A stretch of DNA of 64,000 bases from Vitis vinifera (lineage: Eukaryota; Streptophyta; Magnoliopsida; Vitales; Vitaceae): the NCBI RefSeq assembly GCF_030704535.1, contig NC_081810.1:22110501-22174500 (forward strand), written 5' to 3'. Position 1 is the first letter of the stretch; every line of letters begins with the position of its first letter. The translations under genes were made by a program, and so were the position numbers. Under the pieces are notes generated by a model. That model searched no databases. It had not been told where the DNA came from and saw only the letters and a list, made by a program, of their open reading frames with translations. Shown piece after piece: positions 26,057-37,740 of this stretch.

Positions 26057-27775
26057 TCAGTTGGTTTGGAGTATCCTTCCATGATTTTCTTCCTCCACAT
26101 TAGCTGCAATGCAGAAGGAACAGTTAGACTTTAATTAATATCATCCAAAAATAATATTCCATAGCTTTGGCATGCAGGTAAGCCAGCAGTTCAATAGTTA
26201 GACAGCCTACTGTGTCAATGATCCCCGGCACTGGATTGAAAAGAAATTTCAATAAAGTGGGTGGTGAAGATCATCTCCCAATTATCTGGACACCCACACA
26301 TGGATTTTGTCTCCACCAATGTCTTTTTTTTTTTTTTTTTATCAATGTGTGAAAGTGAAAAAGGAAGAGAAGAAAAGAAAAACTAACCTTCATAAGCGTT
26401 GGTAGAGATGGGAATGTGTGTTTGTGATTTGGAAGAGAGGGGAACTTGTGATGCTGAATTGGTAGAAAGGGGAAGCTGTGGTACCGAATTGGTGGCGAGG
26501 GGAGTTTGTGATGCCAACTTGGTGGAGATGGGAATATTTGGTGGTGACTTGGTAGCAAGGGGAGATAACGATGCTGAGTTGGTAGAGATGGAAATGTTTG
26601 ATGGTGATTTGGTAGAGATGGGAGAGATTGATGATGGCTTGGTGATGGGAATGTTTGATGATGATTTTGGAATTGTGGCAGTTGTTGATGGGGAGGATTC
26701 TCCATTCCGGAGCAACATAGTGACAGCCTCTCTAACCTTCTCCACCACACCCATTTCACCAGGAGTTTTTCTTGGACTAATGGCATCGGAGATAACTTGA
26801 GAAAGTGCTCTCTCGTCTTCCCCTGGCTCCAGCTTGTTCATAAGATACTCTTTCACTGAAACCCCTTTATCCCATATTTGCTGCTCACTGCTACTCCCAT
26901 TCCCTCCAGTGGTAGGTGTTGATGTGGCGGCAGCGACAGTCAGGCCTTGAATCTTGGAAGCTATCGTCTGGGTTGCTTCTGCTACTGTGGCATAAGCAGG
27001 TGCTAGCTTCTCAGTCACAGTTTCAGTTATTGTTTTGGTCGCATTAGGAATAGGAGTGCTCTCTTTTGGTTGATCATTCGCCTCATTTCTGGCATTACTC
27101 GGCAAAACATGACTCTCAGGAATCACGGGAATCGCTCTCGGATGCTGCCTTGCAGTCTCCTTGTAGCCCTCAGGTGCCAGCTCTGATTCATACACTTGAT
27201 AATATGTAGGAGGAGACAGTTAATGGAGAAGTGGAGTTGCTTGAAGGCAAGAAAATAAAGACACAGAAAGGCTTCAGAACTGGTCTTACTTGGGGCTCCA
27301 AGATACTCAGGATCCTCTTCCTCCTCATTCTCATCTTCCAAGTTAACACCCCACGCAGGCGTGGCGTTATCATCATTGTCATGCTTCTTCTTGACAAGAG
27401 TTTGTTTCCATTTCTTAGCCTTCTCTCTCACTTTGGCAAGGACTGATTTCTTGCTAGGGGGGTTGTGATCATCTTCTTGTTCATAGTCCCTCCTGAATGA
27501 AGGCGAGGCCGCCACCGGCAAATTCTGGGGATCACCGGCTGCGCACGTAAACTTTTAGAATAAAAAGCATGACCAGGCTATGCAAGGAATGTTCTTGGTC
27601 GTTTTAAGGTCAAATGGAGATACATTATGATTCATTCATTCATCACAAAAACCAGGTAAGCTGGAGATGACGTTGGATCATGTATGGGCTTACCTTGGAG
27701 AAGTTGGTCTACCGATGCGGGCACTGAAGTTTTAGGACTCGCCCCATATCTTCGACTGTTGTCCAGCTGAGCCAT
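26057..27775 (-). CDS. LTI65/RD29B/CAP160-type low-temperature and ABA-responsive protein
   Basis: Members are hydrophilic proteins induced by ABA, cold, salt or drought in Arabidopsis and spinach; biochemical function is unknown. Exons on the minus strand: 27694-27775, 27290-27538, 26388-27194, 26057-26103, giving 394 residues. All junctions are GT..AG and hold frame. The start MAQLDNSRR fits the family. Conserved parts: a lysine-rich segment (KKSVLAKVREKAKKWKQTL), then TPAWGVNLED, an acidic run, EYLGAPMYESELAPEGYKE with ARQHPRAIPVI following, and a region with the CAP160-like DKGVSVKEYLMNKLEPGEDE and RALSQVISDAI. Residues 287-376 are a ten-residue tandem repeat. The last exon supplies only ANVEEENHGRILQTN. 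Retaining intron 3 would stop translation at once after residue 380, removing this tail. No transmembrane segment or signal peptide is seen. A CACTA remnant lies about 430 bp upstream. Confidence 0.9.
26398..26667 (-). repeat. 30-bp coding minisatellite in the LTI65-like gene
   Basis: In the protein frame K or N recurs every ten residues (the first interval is nine): KSSSNIPIT, KPSSISPIST, KSPSNISIST, NSASLSPLAT, KSPPNIPIST, KLASQTPLAT, NSVPQLPLST, NSASQVPLSS, KSQTHIPIST. The consensus is (K/N)SxSxxP(L/I)(S/A)T. The repeat also keeps the antisense strand open, which produces a spurious 133-codon frame there. Confidence 0.92.
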
Positions 27776-28200
27776 TATTGAGTTGCTGCCGTTCACCAAA
27801 GTTTTCCTATCTTCCTCTCCTGTGTCTCTTTGTCATGGAGGGGGAAATTTAAGGGAGGAGCAATGCTGATGCATTTGTTTGTGGCACACAAATAAGGAGT
27901 TGAGGAGCTTGTGGGCTCCATTTTTACAAGTGGCAATAGAACCAGCAATGTTTTTGAACTCCTGAAATAGCAGTTGACTAGGTCTGCACCCAAGTTTTCC
28001 TCTTCTTTAGCCTTATGCATTGGGACAGGGATTTCCTTCCCTACAAAAGCCTATTGGCCTTACGACCACAGGACAAAATGTTACTTATGGATCCAAAAAC
28101 AGTGGGTCTAAGTGGCCATTTTGGGCAAACCAGTTTCTTGGCTGAACCAGAAAAATAAGATTTTTAATTAAACAAAATAACAAGATTTTCGATGAATCAA
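27776..28200 (-). promoter_or_regulatory. Proximal upstream region of the LTI65-like gene
   Basis: This 425-bp interval separates the start codon from the CACTA remnant and should hold the core promoter. A candidate TATA-like 'cttaaattt' (minus sense) lies near 27,846-27,855. I saw no clear ACGTGGC-type ABA element in this proximal part. The nearest ACGTG on the minus strand is at about 28,617-28,622, inside the transposon remnant. Confidence 0.35.
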
Positions 28201-29700
28201 TCATGATAAGATTCATGAGATTTTCAATTAAATACAACTATCTCAATTCAAATCTTCAATACGCATACTAATTTCATCACAATCTTCAACTTTGTCAAAA
28301 GACTCAATATTGAGCATTCCATTTGCAAATGAGTGATGTTTGTCATCACCCTCTATGTCGAACAACTCCATTTTTTGCCTTAATAATACAACAAACCATC
28401 TTGGATCAACTTGGACTGCTACATAGAATACGTAGTGAGCCTACATTACCAAAATGGAAGGATTTGATTTATGTCTTATCTTTCTCATATCAGCTAATAT
28501 AAATCTAAGCTCAAAAACTTGGATATTATTCCTATTTTCAACCCAATCACAATTAAAACCATAAATATTAAGCATGTTATAATCAATGTCTCAAATCTCT
28601 ACAACAACCCCTTAAAAACACGTCACCAAGCATCGAATTCTCATCTTTGGCACATGCAATTTGCATGGTCGAGGTCACAATACTAATGCCACTATTTTGG
28701 TTTACTCATGTTCCATCATTATTCTTGATATGGTAACATCTATTATTAATGATATATTCATGATAAGTAAGAACTTGTTGGGTTAGTCCTTGTGCAAGCC
28801 ATTTAAGTTCTTTTTCAATAGGTTCTTTCTTATTTATTTCATTTGAAACCTACAAGGTTCATTAATGATATGTAAGTTAGTGTAATTGAAAATTTGTAAG
28901 TATTAAATTTGAAGGGAAGGATGTGTAATGAGTTTCATACCTTTTTTCTAAACCAATAGCTAAATGTGTACACATGTTCATCCTCCAATTACCATTTCTC
29001 TTAGATTGAAGAGGATATTTTTCTTTCAAATATTTCATATGTTTACTATCAAGTAAAAATAGGAAAGTCATGGTTTGTATAAACAATTGTTTGAGTAACA
29101 AATCCATATATTCAAGTGCATGACACTTGATATAACGTTGCATAATGGTTGTATCTTGTAGAACAAATTATATGTGTGTTCCACCAATTTATAATCATAA
29201 ATAGTTATTGCATGACCTCCAAGTAAAGGTTTCTCACATTTCCATTCATCTTTCATACTACAAGGAATCTCATACGCATCCATACTTGACAAGTACTCCA
29301 TACAAAACTCTAAAGTTTCCTCTACAATGTAACACTCGACAATGCACCCTTCTAAGCAGTTACAATTTTGAACATAACCCTTTAGGACTTTCATGTACAC
29401 TATTACTAAATGCACTATTAAATAAAATATAATGTCAAAAATGGAAGGAGGGAAATGCTTCTCTAGTAAAGCACAAAGTAACCACCATGTGATGCTTTAG
29501 AACATTAAATCTTAACACATTCACTACTTTCGCATAAAGTGCATTAAATAAAAAACACAATCTTGTAATGGCATATATGGCATGCTTAGATAACATCGAT
29601 CTAATTGTTCCTGGCAATAATTGTTGCATAAGTTCATGATAATTATGGGACTTAAGACCATTGAATTTTAGCTCTTCCATGGAAAGAATTCTTACATGGA
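28200..29700 (-). pseudogene. CACTA (En/Spm) transposon remnant with DUF4218 and DUF4216 pieces
   Basis: On the minus strand, from 29,690 down, the translation shows the TNP2-type tail of CACTA elements. First comes GLKSHNYHELMQQLLP (DUF4218 start), then a segment with YMKVLKGYVQN, EGCIVECYIVEETLEFC and KPLLGGH. Then comes LKWLAQGLTQQVLTYHEYIIN with VNQNSGIS (DUF4216), followed by a weaker 'FNCDWV' and 'QVDPRWFVVL' block ending near 28,240. Frames are broken by stops and shifts. The transposase core (TNP2) and terminal inverted repeats were not found, so this is a truncated fossil. Confidence 0.85.
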
Positions 29701-32700
29701 TATATCAATAACAGAGGCAGGATATTGACAAACTGATATCCTATATGCTTCTATGCTGAAGGAGTCCATAAATTATTGTGTATCTGCAATTGGGTGGCTG
29801 GGATATGTAGCCTAGTTGATCATTTTTCTCTGAAGACACTGTTTTATAATGGCTTGCACTAGTACTCTATAGAGGCATTTTCGTCTACATATTTATTCTG
29901 TTAGGGTGTTGGGAATGCCTTGCTCCCTCACTCAGTTCTTAAATAAGATTTTATTTTATTTATAACAAAAAAAAAAATATCTATGACCTTTCCCTAACCT
30001 CATTTTCTTTTTACTACCAATGCTTGCAGTACATTTAGCATGACCGCACATGTCTATGAGACAATGATCATCTGCTTGAATCTTGCCATGTAGAGGTATG
30101 CATAATTGATACCATTAATCTTTTGAAAAATGGTGAACTCAAAGAGGATCATTTATTTTCAGAGGGTTTGTGATGCTGGGACTAGCAGTTCTTTACAAAG
30201 AAACAAATGGAATGATGTTTAAATTATAGTTCTTCGATCTCAATTTGTAAACAATTTGGTATCAGCATAAGATGGCCTTAATGGAGTCTTAATCACATGA
30301 TTTTAGCAGATAGTTCCTTGATAAGTGATTTCTTTATCATTGGTTTATATTGAATGATCTGTCTTTTTTATTTTTTATTTTTTATTTTTTTATCTCATGT
30401 GAACTTATTTATATATATCAAACCATCTTATGAAAATTATGAAAGGAGACTCAGAGGACTGCACTTTCATGCAGTCCTTGCACAAAAGAACAATCACTCA
30501 GTTATGGCTTGTCAAATCAGTCAGTTAGTTGTCATCTCTCCAACAAGGTTGAAGAAAGGAAAGGTAGCAAGCTTTGGGAAGTATTGATAACAATCTTTAG
30601 TTTCCATTTTCTATTTATGATGTTAAATCTGTTATTTGGGCTTATTGAAATTTAATTCTTTGCTATTCTGATAAAAAAAAAATTAACTCTTTGCTATTAG
30701 CTTTAACAGAGCAGATAATATATAGTTTCTGACTATTCCACCCCAATGGATAAGGGACATTGTTTTGAATAACTTGAGCATTAATGTGTATGGTTTTTGT
30801 TGCAGGATCATATGAACTGATGATCTTATAAGGAGAAAATGCATATACAGTGCTTGTCATCTTAAATTTTTCTGTGGTTGAACATGGCTTATGCTTCCTT
30901 ACTTCCCTTTTTTCATATCTAAAATTTGAAATATATTCATATATTCTGAATAATTTTATTATTAGATTTCATCTTCAATGTTATCTCAGTGATATCTCTT
31001 CTAGCTCTTTCTTTATTTTTTTAGTTTTGCACTGTAGAAATGGCTTCAAGCTTCATTTCAGGGTCTGACGCCTAAAGAAATCTCCTCTCGTGTCATAAAT
31101 CCATATCCAGATTCATCAACTAATCTTTAAGAGAGAGAGAGAGAGAGATCAGAGATGTAGCCTTGTATAACTGGTTACAAGGAGTCTGAGGGAATTCTGT
31201 TTTCTGACACAATGAGGGCAGTGCATGCAGGGTCCATTGCCAGGGTAAAAAAATTCAAAAGACTATCAGACCTTTGGCTCCACCCAGAGAAAGTGCAGAT
31301 AATGAGATCTGTGCATGACTTTCAGCTGTGTAGCTTTGGCATTCATGGGCTTCTTTCTTCCCGTGTTGCTGATGGGTGACAACTCGATAACCCACTAGAC
31401 AGGCATGATGGGCCCAGTGACTAATTCAAAGTAAATGACCTAGTGGCTAATTCAAAGTACATGATTGCTGGGGTGGAAGCTATTGCTAAATGAAAGGTGA
31501 AGAGTTTGATTCACAAGCCTTTGCTGAACAGTTCCACAATCAGATAAGTGATCCTTTTCAGTTTTTTAACATTGAAATTTACAGAACCAGTTTTAACATC
31601 TTATCTAAATCTCCCTTTAAGGAAAAATGAAAGCTAACATGCTATCTAAGTTTGTGAAAATATATGTATGCCCTTTTCCCAACAATGGACCTCGATGAAA
31701 AAAATGTCACTGAAATGCTTCTTCCCCTTTGTTTAGCATTAGAAAGGACACACACCATTCAGCTTGTCATGTTATGTACTGCACTACAATACTACTGCAT
31801 ATACTTGCTGCAAAGAGGAGAAAATTAAGAAGGAAAAATTGGAGGTTTAGGTCTATTTAGTTTGGAATAGTGGGTATGAACACTACTTAGTATTCTTTTT
31901 TCTTTTCTCCACATTCTCATTAAATAAATCAGGTATAATTTACTATTGATATCATAACTCTTGATCTATTATTCCATGAGCTATCCTGATGAATTTGCAT
32001 ATTTAGGTTGATCAATGAAAACTCTAGATGATATTTTGCTTTCTGGCTTTGGAGGCCAAACAAAACTGGAATTTTTCTAATTGATTCCATATCGTTTCAA
32101 CAAGCAAGCTAGCAATGTAACATTGGAGTGATCTCCTATCACTAAAATAACAAGAAGTTAGAATCTGATTCTTTTGAATATCAAACTGGAAAAAGAAGAG
32201 TAAGATAATATAATATTTCCCATGGTTTTGCTGCTGTTGAATTCATTTCCCCTTTGTTTTGGTAATTTAAGATTGCTTTAATATAGAGAAAGAGAAAAGC
32301 TTTAATTGTTCTTTTGGCTTTCTGAAGAAATTAACAAAAAAATTTGTAGTTTTTTAAAAATAAATAAATTTTTCCTCTTTGGTTTCTTTTAATCTGTTCC
32401 CTTGAAAGATTATTGTTAGGCTGATAATTAGACGAAAGTTCTTATAAAGTTGTTTCTCTCTCTTCATCCCATGCATGAGAAATTTGAAGATCTTATTTCT
32501 TCTCTCTGCATATCTCAAAAGGAAAATGCAATGTTTAGGGAGTGGTTGAACATGCTGCTCTTCTCCTTTGCTTTCTTGTCCGAAGATGGTGAAAGAAAAA
32601 AAAAAGTATTCATTTATTGTATCATCAAAACAGCACCTAAGATGCTGAGTGATCCTGAAACCCGGAAGTCAAAAGAACTTGGAACATGGTGGAAGAAGAT

Positions 32701-33290
32701 ATGCATTTATGTTGGTAGCTGATATCATAGAATTCTACACTTTCAATTGCTGAAAGTAAATGCAGAGAAAACCTGTCATGAGCCCAACTTTCCATCAATT
32801 TAATAAATTGCTTAGTTGCCTAGTTCATCAGCATTCCAAATTCACCTAACAAGATTTTATATGTCCCATCATATCATTCTGGAAGGGAAGCATCCTTCAA
32901 TAGATTATATGCCTTTCCAAACTACAGTTTTATCCCCAGCATCTCTCTATAGTGAATCTAGGTTTTATAAGCCACTTGTCCTTGCAAGCAACTCACCCAT
33001 TCCTTCATTTCAACATGGAAAGAATTCTAGGCAGTAAAAAGTAGAAACCTTAGTAGGATCACTCATTATAACAAAAGCATACCAACACAAGCCAGTCATA
33101 TCTATACTTAGGTGTAATAGTTACCTTCTATATTAAAAACTAAACACTACCCTGAACCGCCTGTAATGATTGTCATACTGTGATAGTTGGTTAAAAAGAA
33201 CCCCCAAATAGCAGATCCTCTAGAATTCTAGGAGGATAGATTTCAGTTTACAATGAAGCCATTGAACTTGTATAGTCCTCCCAAGAGGCA
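29700..33290. other. Intergenic stretch, no gene recognised
   Basis: Short open frames exist on both strands, the longest on + being 32,450-32,722, but none shows a known motif or consistent coding bias. A perfect 9-bp inverted repeat (arms AGGACTGCA and TGCAGTCCT, loop six) lies at 30,455-30,478. A GA run lies near 31,130-31,150. The region is less AT-rich than the deserts elsewhere, so an unrecognised non-coding transcript is possible. Confidence 0.4.
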
Positions 33291-33293
33291 GCC

Positions 33294-33748
33294 TCAAGGC
33301 TTATGGTGCTGTGTGTAGATGTAGTCCAAGTGAGCCTCTGAAATAATCCTTCTCTTCAGGCATTCTTCATCTCCATTTTCACAATCCTCCACACCCATCA
33401 GCTGCTGCAAAGTATCGCAAAACTAAAACAATCAGAAGAGGAAGTTCAAATTGGTTATTAGAAGAAAAAAGTAGTAGAAGCATCATATACCTCGAAAGAA
33501 TCATTGCCTTCCATCTCTAAAAGGGAAACTCCATTAATCAGTTCTTTTAGCTTTACCCCTTCTTCTCCTGCAAGGATGCAAAACTCTTCAGCCCTAAAAT
33601 TGTTAAACCCAAGACAAGAGACAGAAGAAGACGACATTTGGTTACCTTGTTTGGTTATTAGCAGTCGAGCAGATGACTTTGAGGAAGAGGAGAAGATGAG
33701 AAACACAAGGAAGAGGAGGAGAGTACTAGAGTGAAGGATTTGCTTCAT
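33294..33748 (-). CDS. Phytosulfokine (PSK) precursor
   Basis: The precursor should enter the secretory pathway, be tyrosine-sulfated and be cut to the pentapeptide YIYTQ, a growth hormone sensed by LRR receptor kinases. The last exon (33294-33404) encodes the family signature: C-x6-C spacing in [14 protein letters not shown], then [12 protein letters not shown] and stop. The upstream part starts [19 protein letters not shown], a typical signal peptide followed by a serine-rich end. Preferred model has three exons, 33646-33748, 33491-33567 and 33294-33404, giving 96 residues, the usual PSK precursor size. The 78-nt stretch 33568-33645 has GT..AG ends, T-rich acceptor and no effect on frame, so retaining it gives 122 residues. 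YIYTQ is at 88-92 or 114-118. Intron 33405-33490 has a GTATAT donor. Confidence 0.93.
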
Positions 33749-33849
33749 GGATTCAGCTTTTCAATTGCAGAGAGAGGGAGAGATAGAAATTAGTGAGTTG
33801 GGAGCTGGGGGATGTTGGGAAAGGGGGCAGATGCTATGTTTATTGATAT

Positions 33850-33886
33850 GGGGGTTGGGGTTGGGGTTGTGGTTGGGGGGTGGTGG
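33850..33886 (+). other. G-rich tract upstream of the PSK gene
   Basis: The + strand reads GGGGG TT GGGG TT GGGG TT GTGG TT GGGGGG, four or more G-runs with two-base spacers. This could form a quadruplex. It lies about 100-140 bp before the PSK start codon on the opposite strand, so the tract is C-rich in the sense strand of the gene. Confidence 0.7.
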
Positions 33887-36800
33887 AAGGAGGGCAGATG
33901 CTTGATATAAATACATGCAAAGTAGGGAAGCAATAAGTCACATGAAGTCTCTCCCAAAGAAGGCGGTTAGAATACATCAGAAGGTGGGCCAAACCCACCA
34001 TCATCTTGGTATCACTCCATGCTCATGTGATAACACCACTATGTGAGGGTGAAATGAGAGTGGGCTGAGAGACACAGCTCTTTAGTCATTGTCACACTAG
34101 TGGTCCTGGGCAAAGTCCAAAGGCTTCAAAAATCTATGCAATAGTGGTTGACAGTGCCAAAAAGTCAACCTTTTGGACATGCTGACAGCTGTTCTCCATC
34201 CTGCCTTGTTTTTTTATCTTTCCCCATCTCTTGACACATGGCCTGTATATTAATGTCTAGTTAAACCAAGAAGACTTCCTCACAACCCCCCAAAAAACAA
34301 AAGGGCAAAGCATTCATGTAATACCATAAAGTTTAAACCCCATGACTGAAATTGCATCCAAAATATTAGCAGCCCATATTGAGTGGCAACTCCACCTATC
34401 TTTACTTAGCATCCCTACTTCCCTTCTGGGCACCTTTTCCAAACTCACAGCACCAGAAACCTTGTTACCAGTGTTTTAAAAATGAGGAAAACTAATCAGA
34501 ATTGATTAACACAAACCCATATGAAAATTTTCTTTGTTCAGAGGATTCTTTTTCCTTGACAGTTCCTTGAATGCTAGAGTTTAAGGCCTTTGTCCATTTT
34601 CATTTTACATATCTTAACTTGATATATATTTCTTGTTTATTGTGTAACAAACTTAAATCTTTTTGTGAAGATTTCAATTGATTTGGAAGTGAAGGTATAA
34701 TGGGGTGCCACTCCATTACTCTAGCTGTCACCCCTGTGTGTGGTATTATGCAACCTGACAAAAGGATAAGTTATCTTAAAATGAAGGGTAGATTGTGCCC
34801 CTCTTTTGGAAGATTTGAATCTATCAGTGCTTGCTTAAAGAATAAAAGATTTAAAAGAAAAGAGGTGATTGTTTATGAGAACTAACAAGTCTATTATATG
34901 AAGGCAAGTTTCTCGAGAATTGAGCTGGGGAATATAAAAGAGAGGTGTCTGCTCCTCCCAGACAAGTCTGATTAGAAAACAAGATCTTGTTTAACTGGTG
35001 AGAAGGCTTTAAACCCTTGTTTATATGACAATTAGCCTTGGGAAATGACAATATGTACTACTCTAATATCAGCAGTTTACTTTTTGTCATTAACATATGT
35101 ATTTCAGACTGCTATGATTGAATTTTGAATTAGACCATTGGAGCAATTGTTTAGTGATCAAACTAAAAGTGGGTGTACCACATTTTGAGATTGAAATTGA
35201 AATGAAGCCTCCAGTCCCTGGTGCAACTACACAGAGCATTACACTAGTGCAAATATATATATATATATATATTGCAGGTCACATCAACCTCAAAAATATG
35301 TGGGAAACTGGCCTAGTGTCAGTAAAGCAAATGTGCCACCTTGAGGAATACTTGGTATGCTTTTCTAAATTTTCCTCGCACCATTATTTTCATATTCTTC
35401 TTTTCTTTTGAGGTTTCGTAGTTGTTATATCAGAGCAGCATATATTCTACTGACATAGCTTCTCAAGATCTCATTCATCAACTTTTTCTTCCTTTTTTTT
35501 CCCCTTTGTTCTTTTTTTTTTTTTTTGTCTTTTTAGTCTTTTGCCTTCCTCGATCTCCTTCCAATTATGCTATGAGCAGAAGTCTTAAATGCTCAAAGTC
35601 TTTTTTTAATCATATTCTTAATAATTATCATTCAGGGGGACACAAAATTTATTGATCAATAGTGCTTTGTTATTTTCATTTAAAACTATATAATATATTC
35701 ATCTCTTAAAGTGTATTTTTAATGGGCTTAATTAGCAAAGCATATGCTATATCCTATTCTAAGGAATCAAAAAGCTTTTGAGGGTGCTTTTTACTTTTTA
35801 GTGTGTCCAAGAGACAGATAGATATGCTTGTATGCAGGGGGGAGGGGGGGAGTCTATATAATTAGAGTGAAAAATAATAAAATGATTCAACATATCTAGA
35901 AAAATAATTTCCTACAACTCTCTCCTTTTTACCAATCATTCTCACTTTGAAATTCTCTATAATTTTCTGGATTTTTAAGGTAATTAAGATTTGGTAGAAA
36001 AAGTTGAGACTGATATCCTTTGGAGGGTTTTGCATTGTAGGACAAAATTGAAAAAAAAAAAATTAAAGATGTGAAAGATGAGGCATCCTATCATAATTGG
36101 TAGTATGTCAAAGAAAATTTTAGAATTTTTTAAAGATTTGTATTTTCTCATCTACGTGGTGAGAATCAAACATAATCAAATAAATTAAGGTTTTATTTGA
36201 AAACCATTTTTTAAAATAATTTTTTATTATCAAGATAAAAAAAAATTAAGAAAACACGTTTGATATCTAAATAAAAAATTAAGATATTTTCAGATAATAT
36301 TTTTTTAATTATTTTCATTTATTTTATAATGATTATTTTAAAAATTAATTATACAATTAGAGATTAAAAATAAAATATTATATATAAAAATTATTCTTAA
36401 AATATTAAAAATTGATTAAAAACATTTTAAATTTTTAAACAGATTTTTATTTTACAAAAAGAATCATTTTTAAAAACTATTTTCAAAAAACTTTCGGAAT
36501 ATCCACTTCATATTTTTTATTTATTCATATTTTGGAGGACATGTCTTTTTTTTTTTTTCTCAAATAAATGATTTTTCATTTAATTAAAGTTTTTCAAAAT
36601 ATCAAAAGTATTTATATTTGAAAAAAAAAAAAGAAGGAAGCTCGTCTATGAAATAGTAGCTCAAGGGCTATTCCAACTCTGTGGTTGGGTTAAAGAATAA
36701 AAAATAAAGCAAAAACCTTTTGCTTTGGTTTTGGTGGGTAATGGTGTTTGCTTTAGGACATTGTGAATTTGAGGGCCAACAATGGCATCATCCTAAGGGA

Positions 36801-37299
36801 ATCTGTCCTCACTCCAAGCCCCATGAAACCAGAATCTCAGTGCTTTTCATGATGTTTTTCTTCTTTCTCTCTCTCCCTCTCAACTCTGTGTGCATTTTTT
36901 CAAACAGTTTTAGTGCTGCTTTTTTTTGGTTTATTTTTATTAAATCAGTGTACGCCCTTCCTTTTACCATCTTTCCACTCTTGTGATCCGGGGGATGCCA
37001 CATTTGTGTGTTCTCCCTATTCTTTATAAATGAAACGACAAGATTTTCATAATCCATGTCCTTTCTCACTACACACTAAAGCACATTCCAAGGGAATTTT
37101 TTTATTTATTTTAATTTAACTAATTTTACGTGAGCAATGTTTCTAGTTTTTTCCCCACATTTGTGTTACTTTTACTAAAAATTTTAAAACAAATTTAAAA
37201 AAAAAAATCCTAGAGGATGCAAAAAGGTGTAAAGTGAGATTTCAAATATCTTTAGGAATATATTTTTAAAAAATTATTTATTTTTTAAGAAAAAAAGTT

Positions 37300-37740
37300 T
37301 ATGTTCTGTTTAATAACTGTTTTCGAGAACAATTATGAAAAATAGTTTTTTAAAACTATTCTTTAATTTTTGTAAAACAAAAGTTTGTTTAAAAACCTAA
37401 AATATTTTTAGCCTATTTTTAATATTTTTAAATATGTTTTAAAAATAATTTTTATATGTAGTATTTTATTTTTAATTATTCTATATATGTGTATAATTAC
37501 TTATTAAAATAATCTTTAGAAAATAAGTGAAAATAATAAAAAGCAACACAATTACTTATTAAAATAATCTTTAGAAAATAAGTGAAAATAATAAAAAGCA
37601 ACACAAAGATATTACTCAGAAAACATCTTATTTTTTGTTCTTAAGAATAAAAAATAGAAAATAGTTTTTAATTGTCAAATATATTTTATATTTTTTATTT
37701 TAAAAAATAGAAAATTACTCTTAAAAACAATTCTTGAACA
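37300..37740. repeat. AT-rich interspersed repeat, copy 2
   Basis: Homologous in order to 20,940-21,300 (see that entry), including the 'aaagtttgttt' left block and the 'cttaagaataaaaaatagaaaata' right block. It differs by an internal 55-bp tandem duplication and by a right extension to about 37,740. Related AT-rich pieces lie near 36,185-36,500, 49,470-49,775 and 51,240-51,520, but these are less certain. Confidence 0.6.
37495..37604. repeat. Perfect 55-bp tandem duplication
   Basis: 37,495-37,549 and 37,550-37,604 are identical over all 55 bases, starting 'aattacttattaaaa' and ending 'aaaagcaacac'. The related repeat at 20,940 has only one copy of the corresponding stretch, so the duplication happened after the copies separated and is probably recent. 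Confidence 0.95.

Noticed and set aside
26399-26800. 133-codon open frame on + strand over the LTI65-like exon
   Set aside because: It is the antisense of the 30-bp coding repeat; its periodicity comes entirely from that repeat.
30354-31068. Possible spliced gene on + between 30.3 and 31.1 kb
   Set aside because: Short frames with splice-like edges exist, but joined translations show no motif and no consistent frame.
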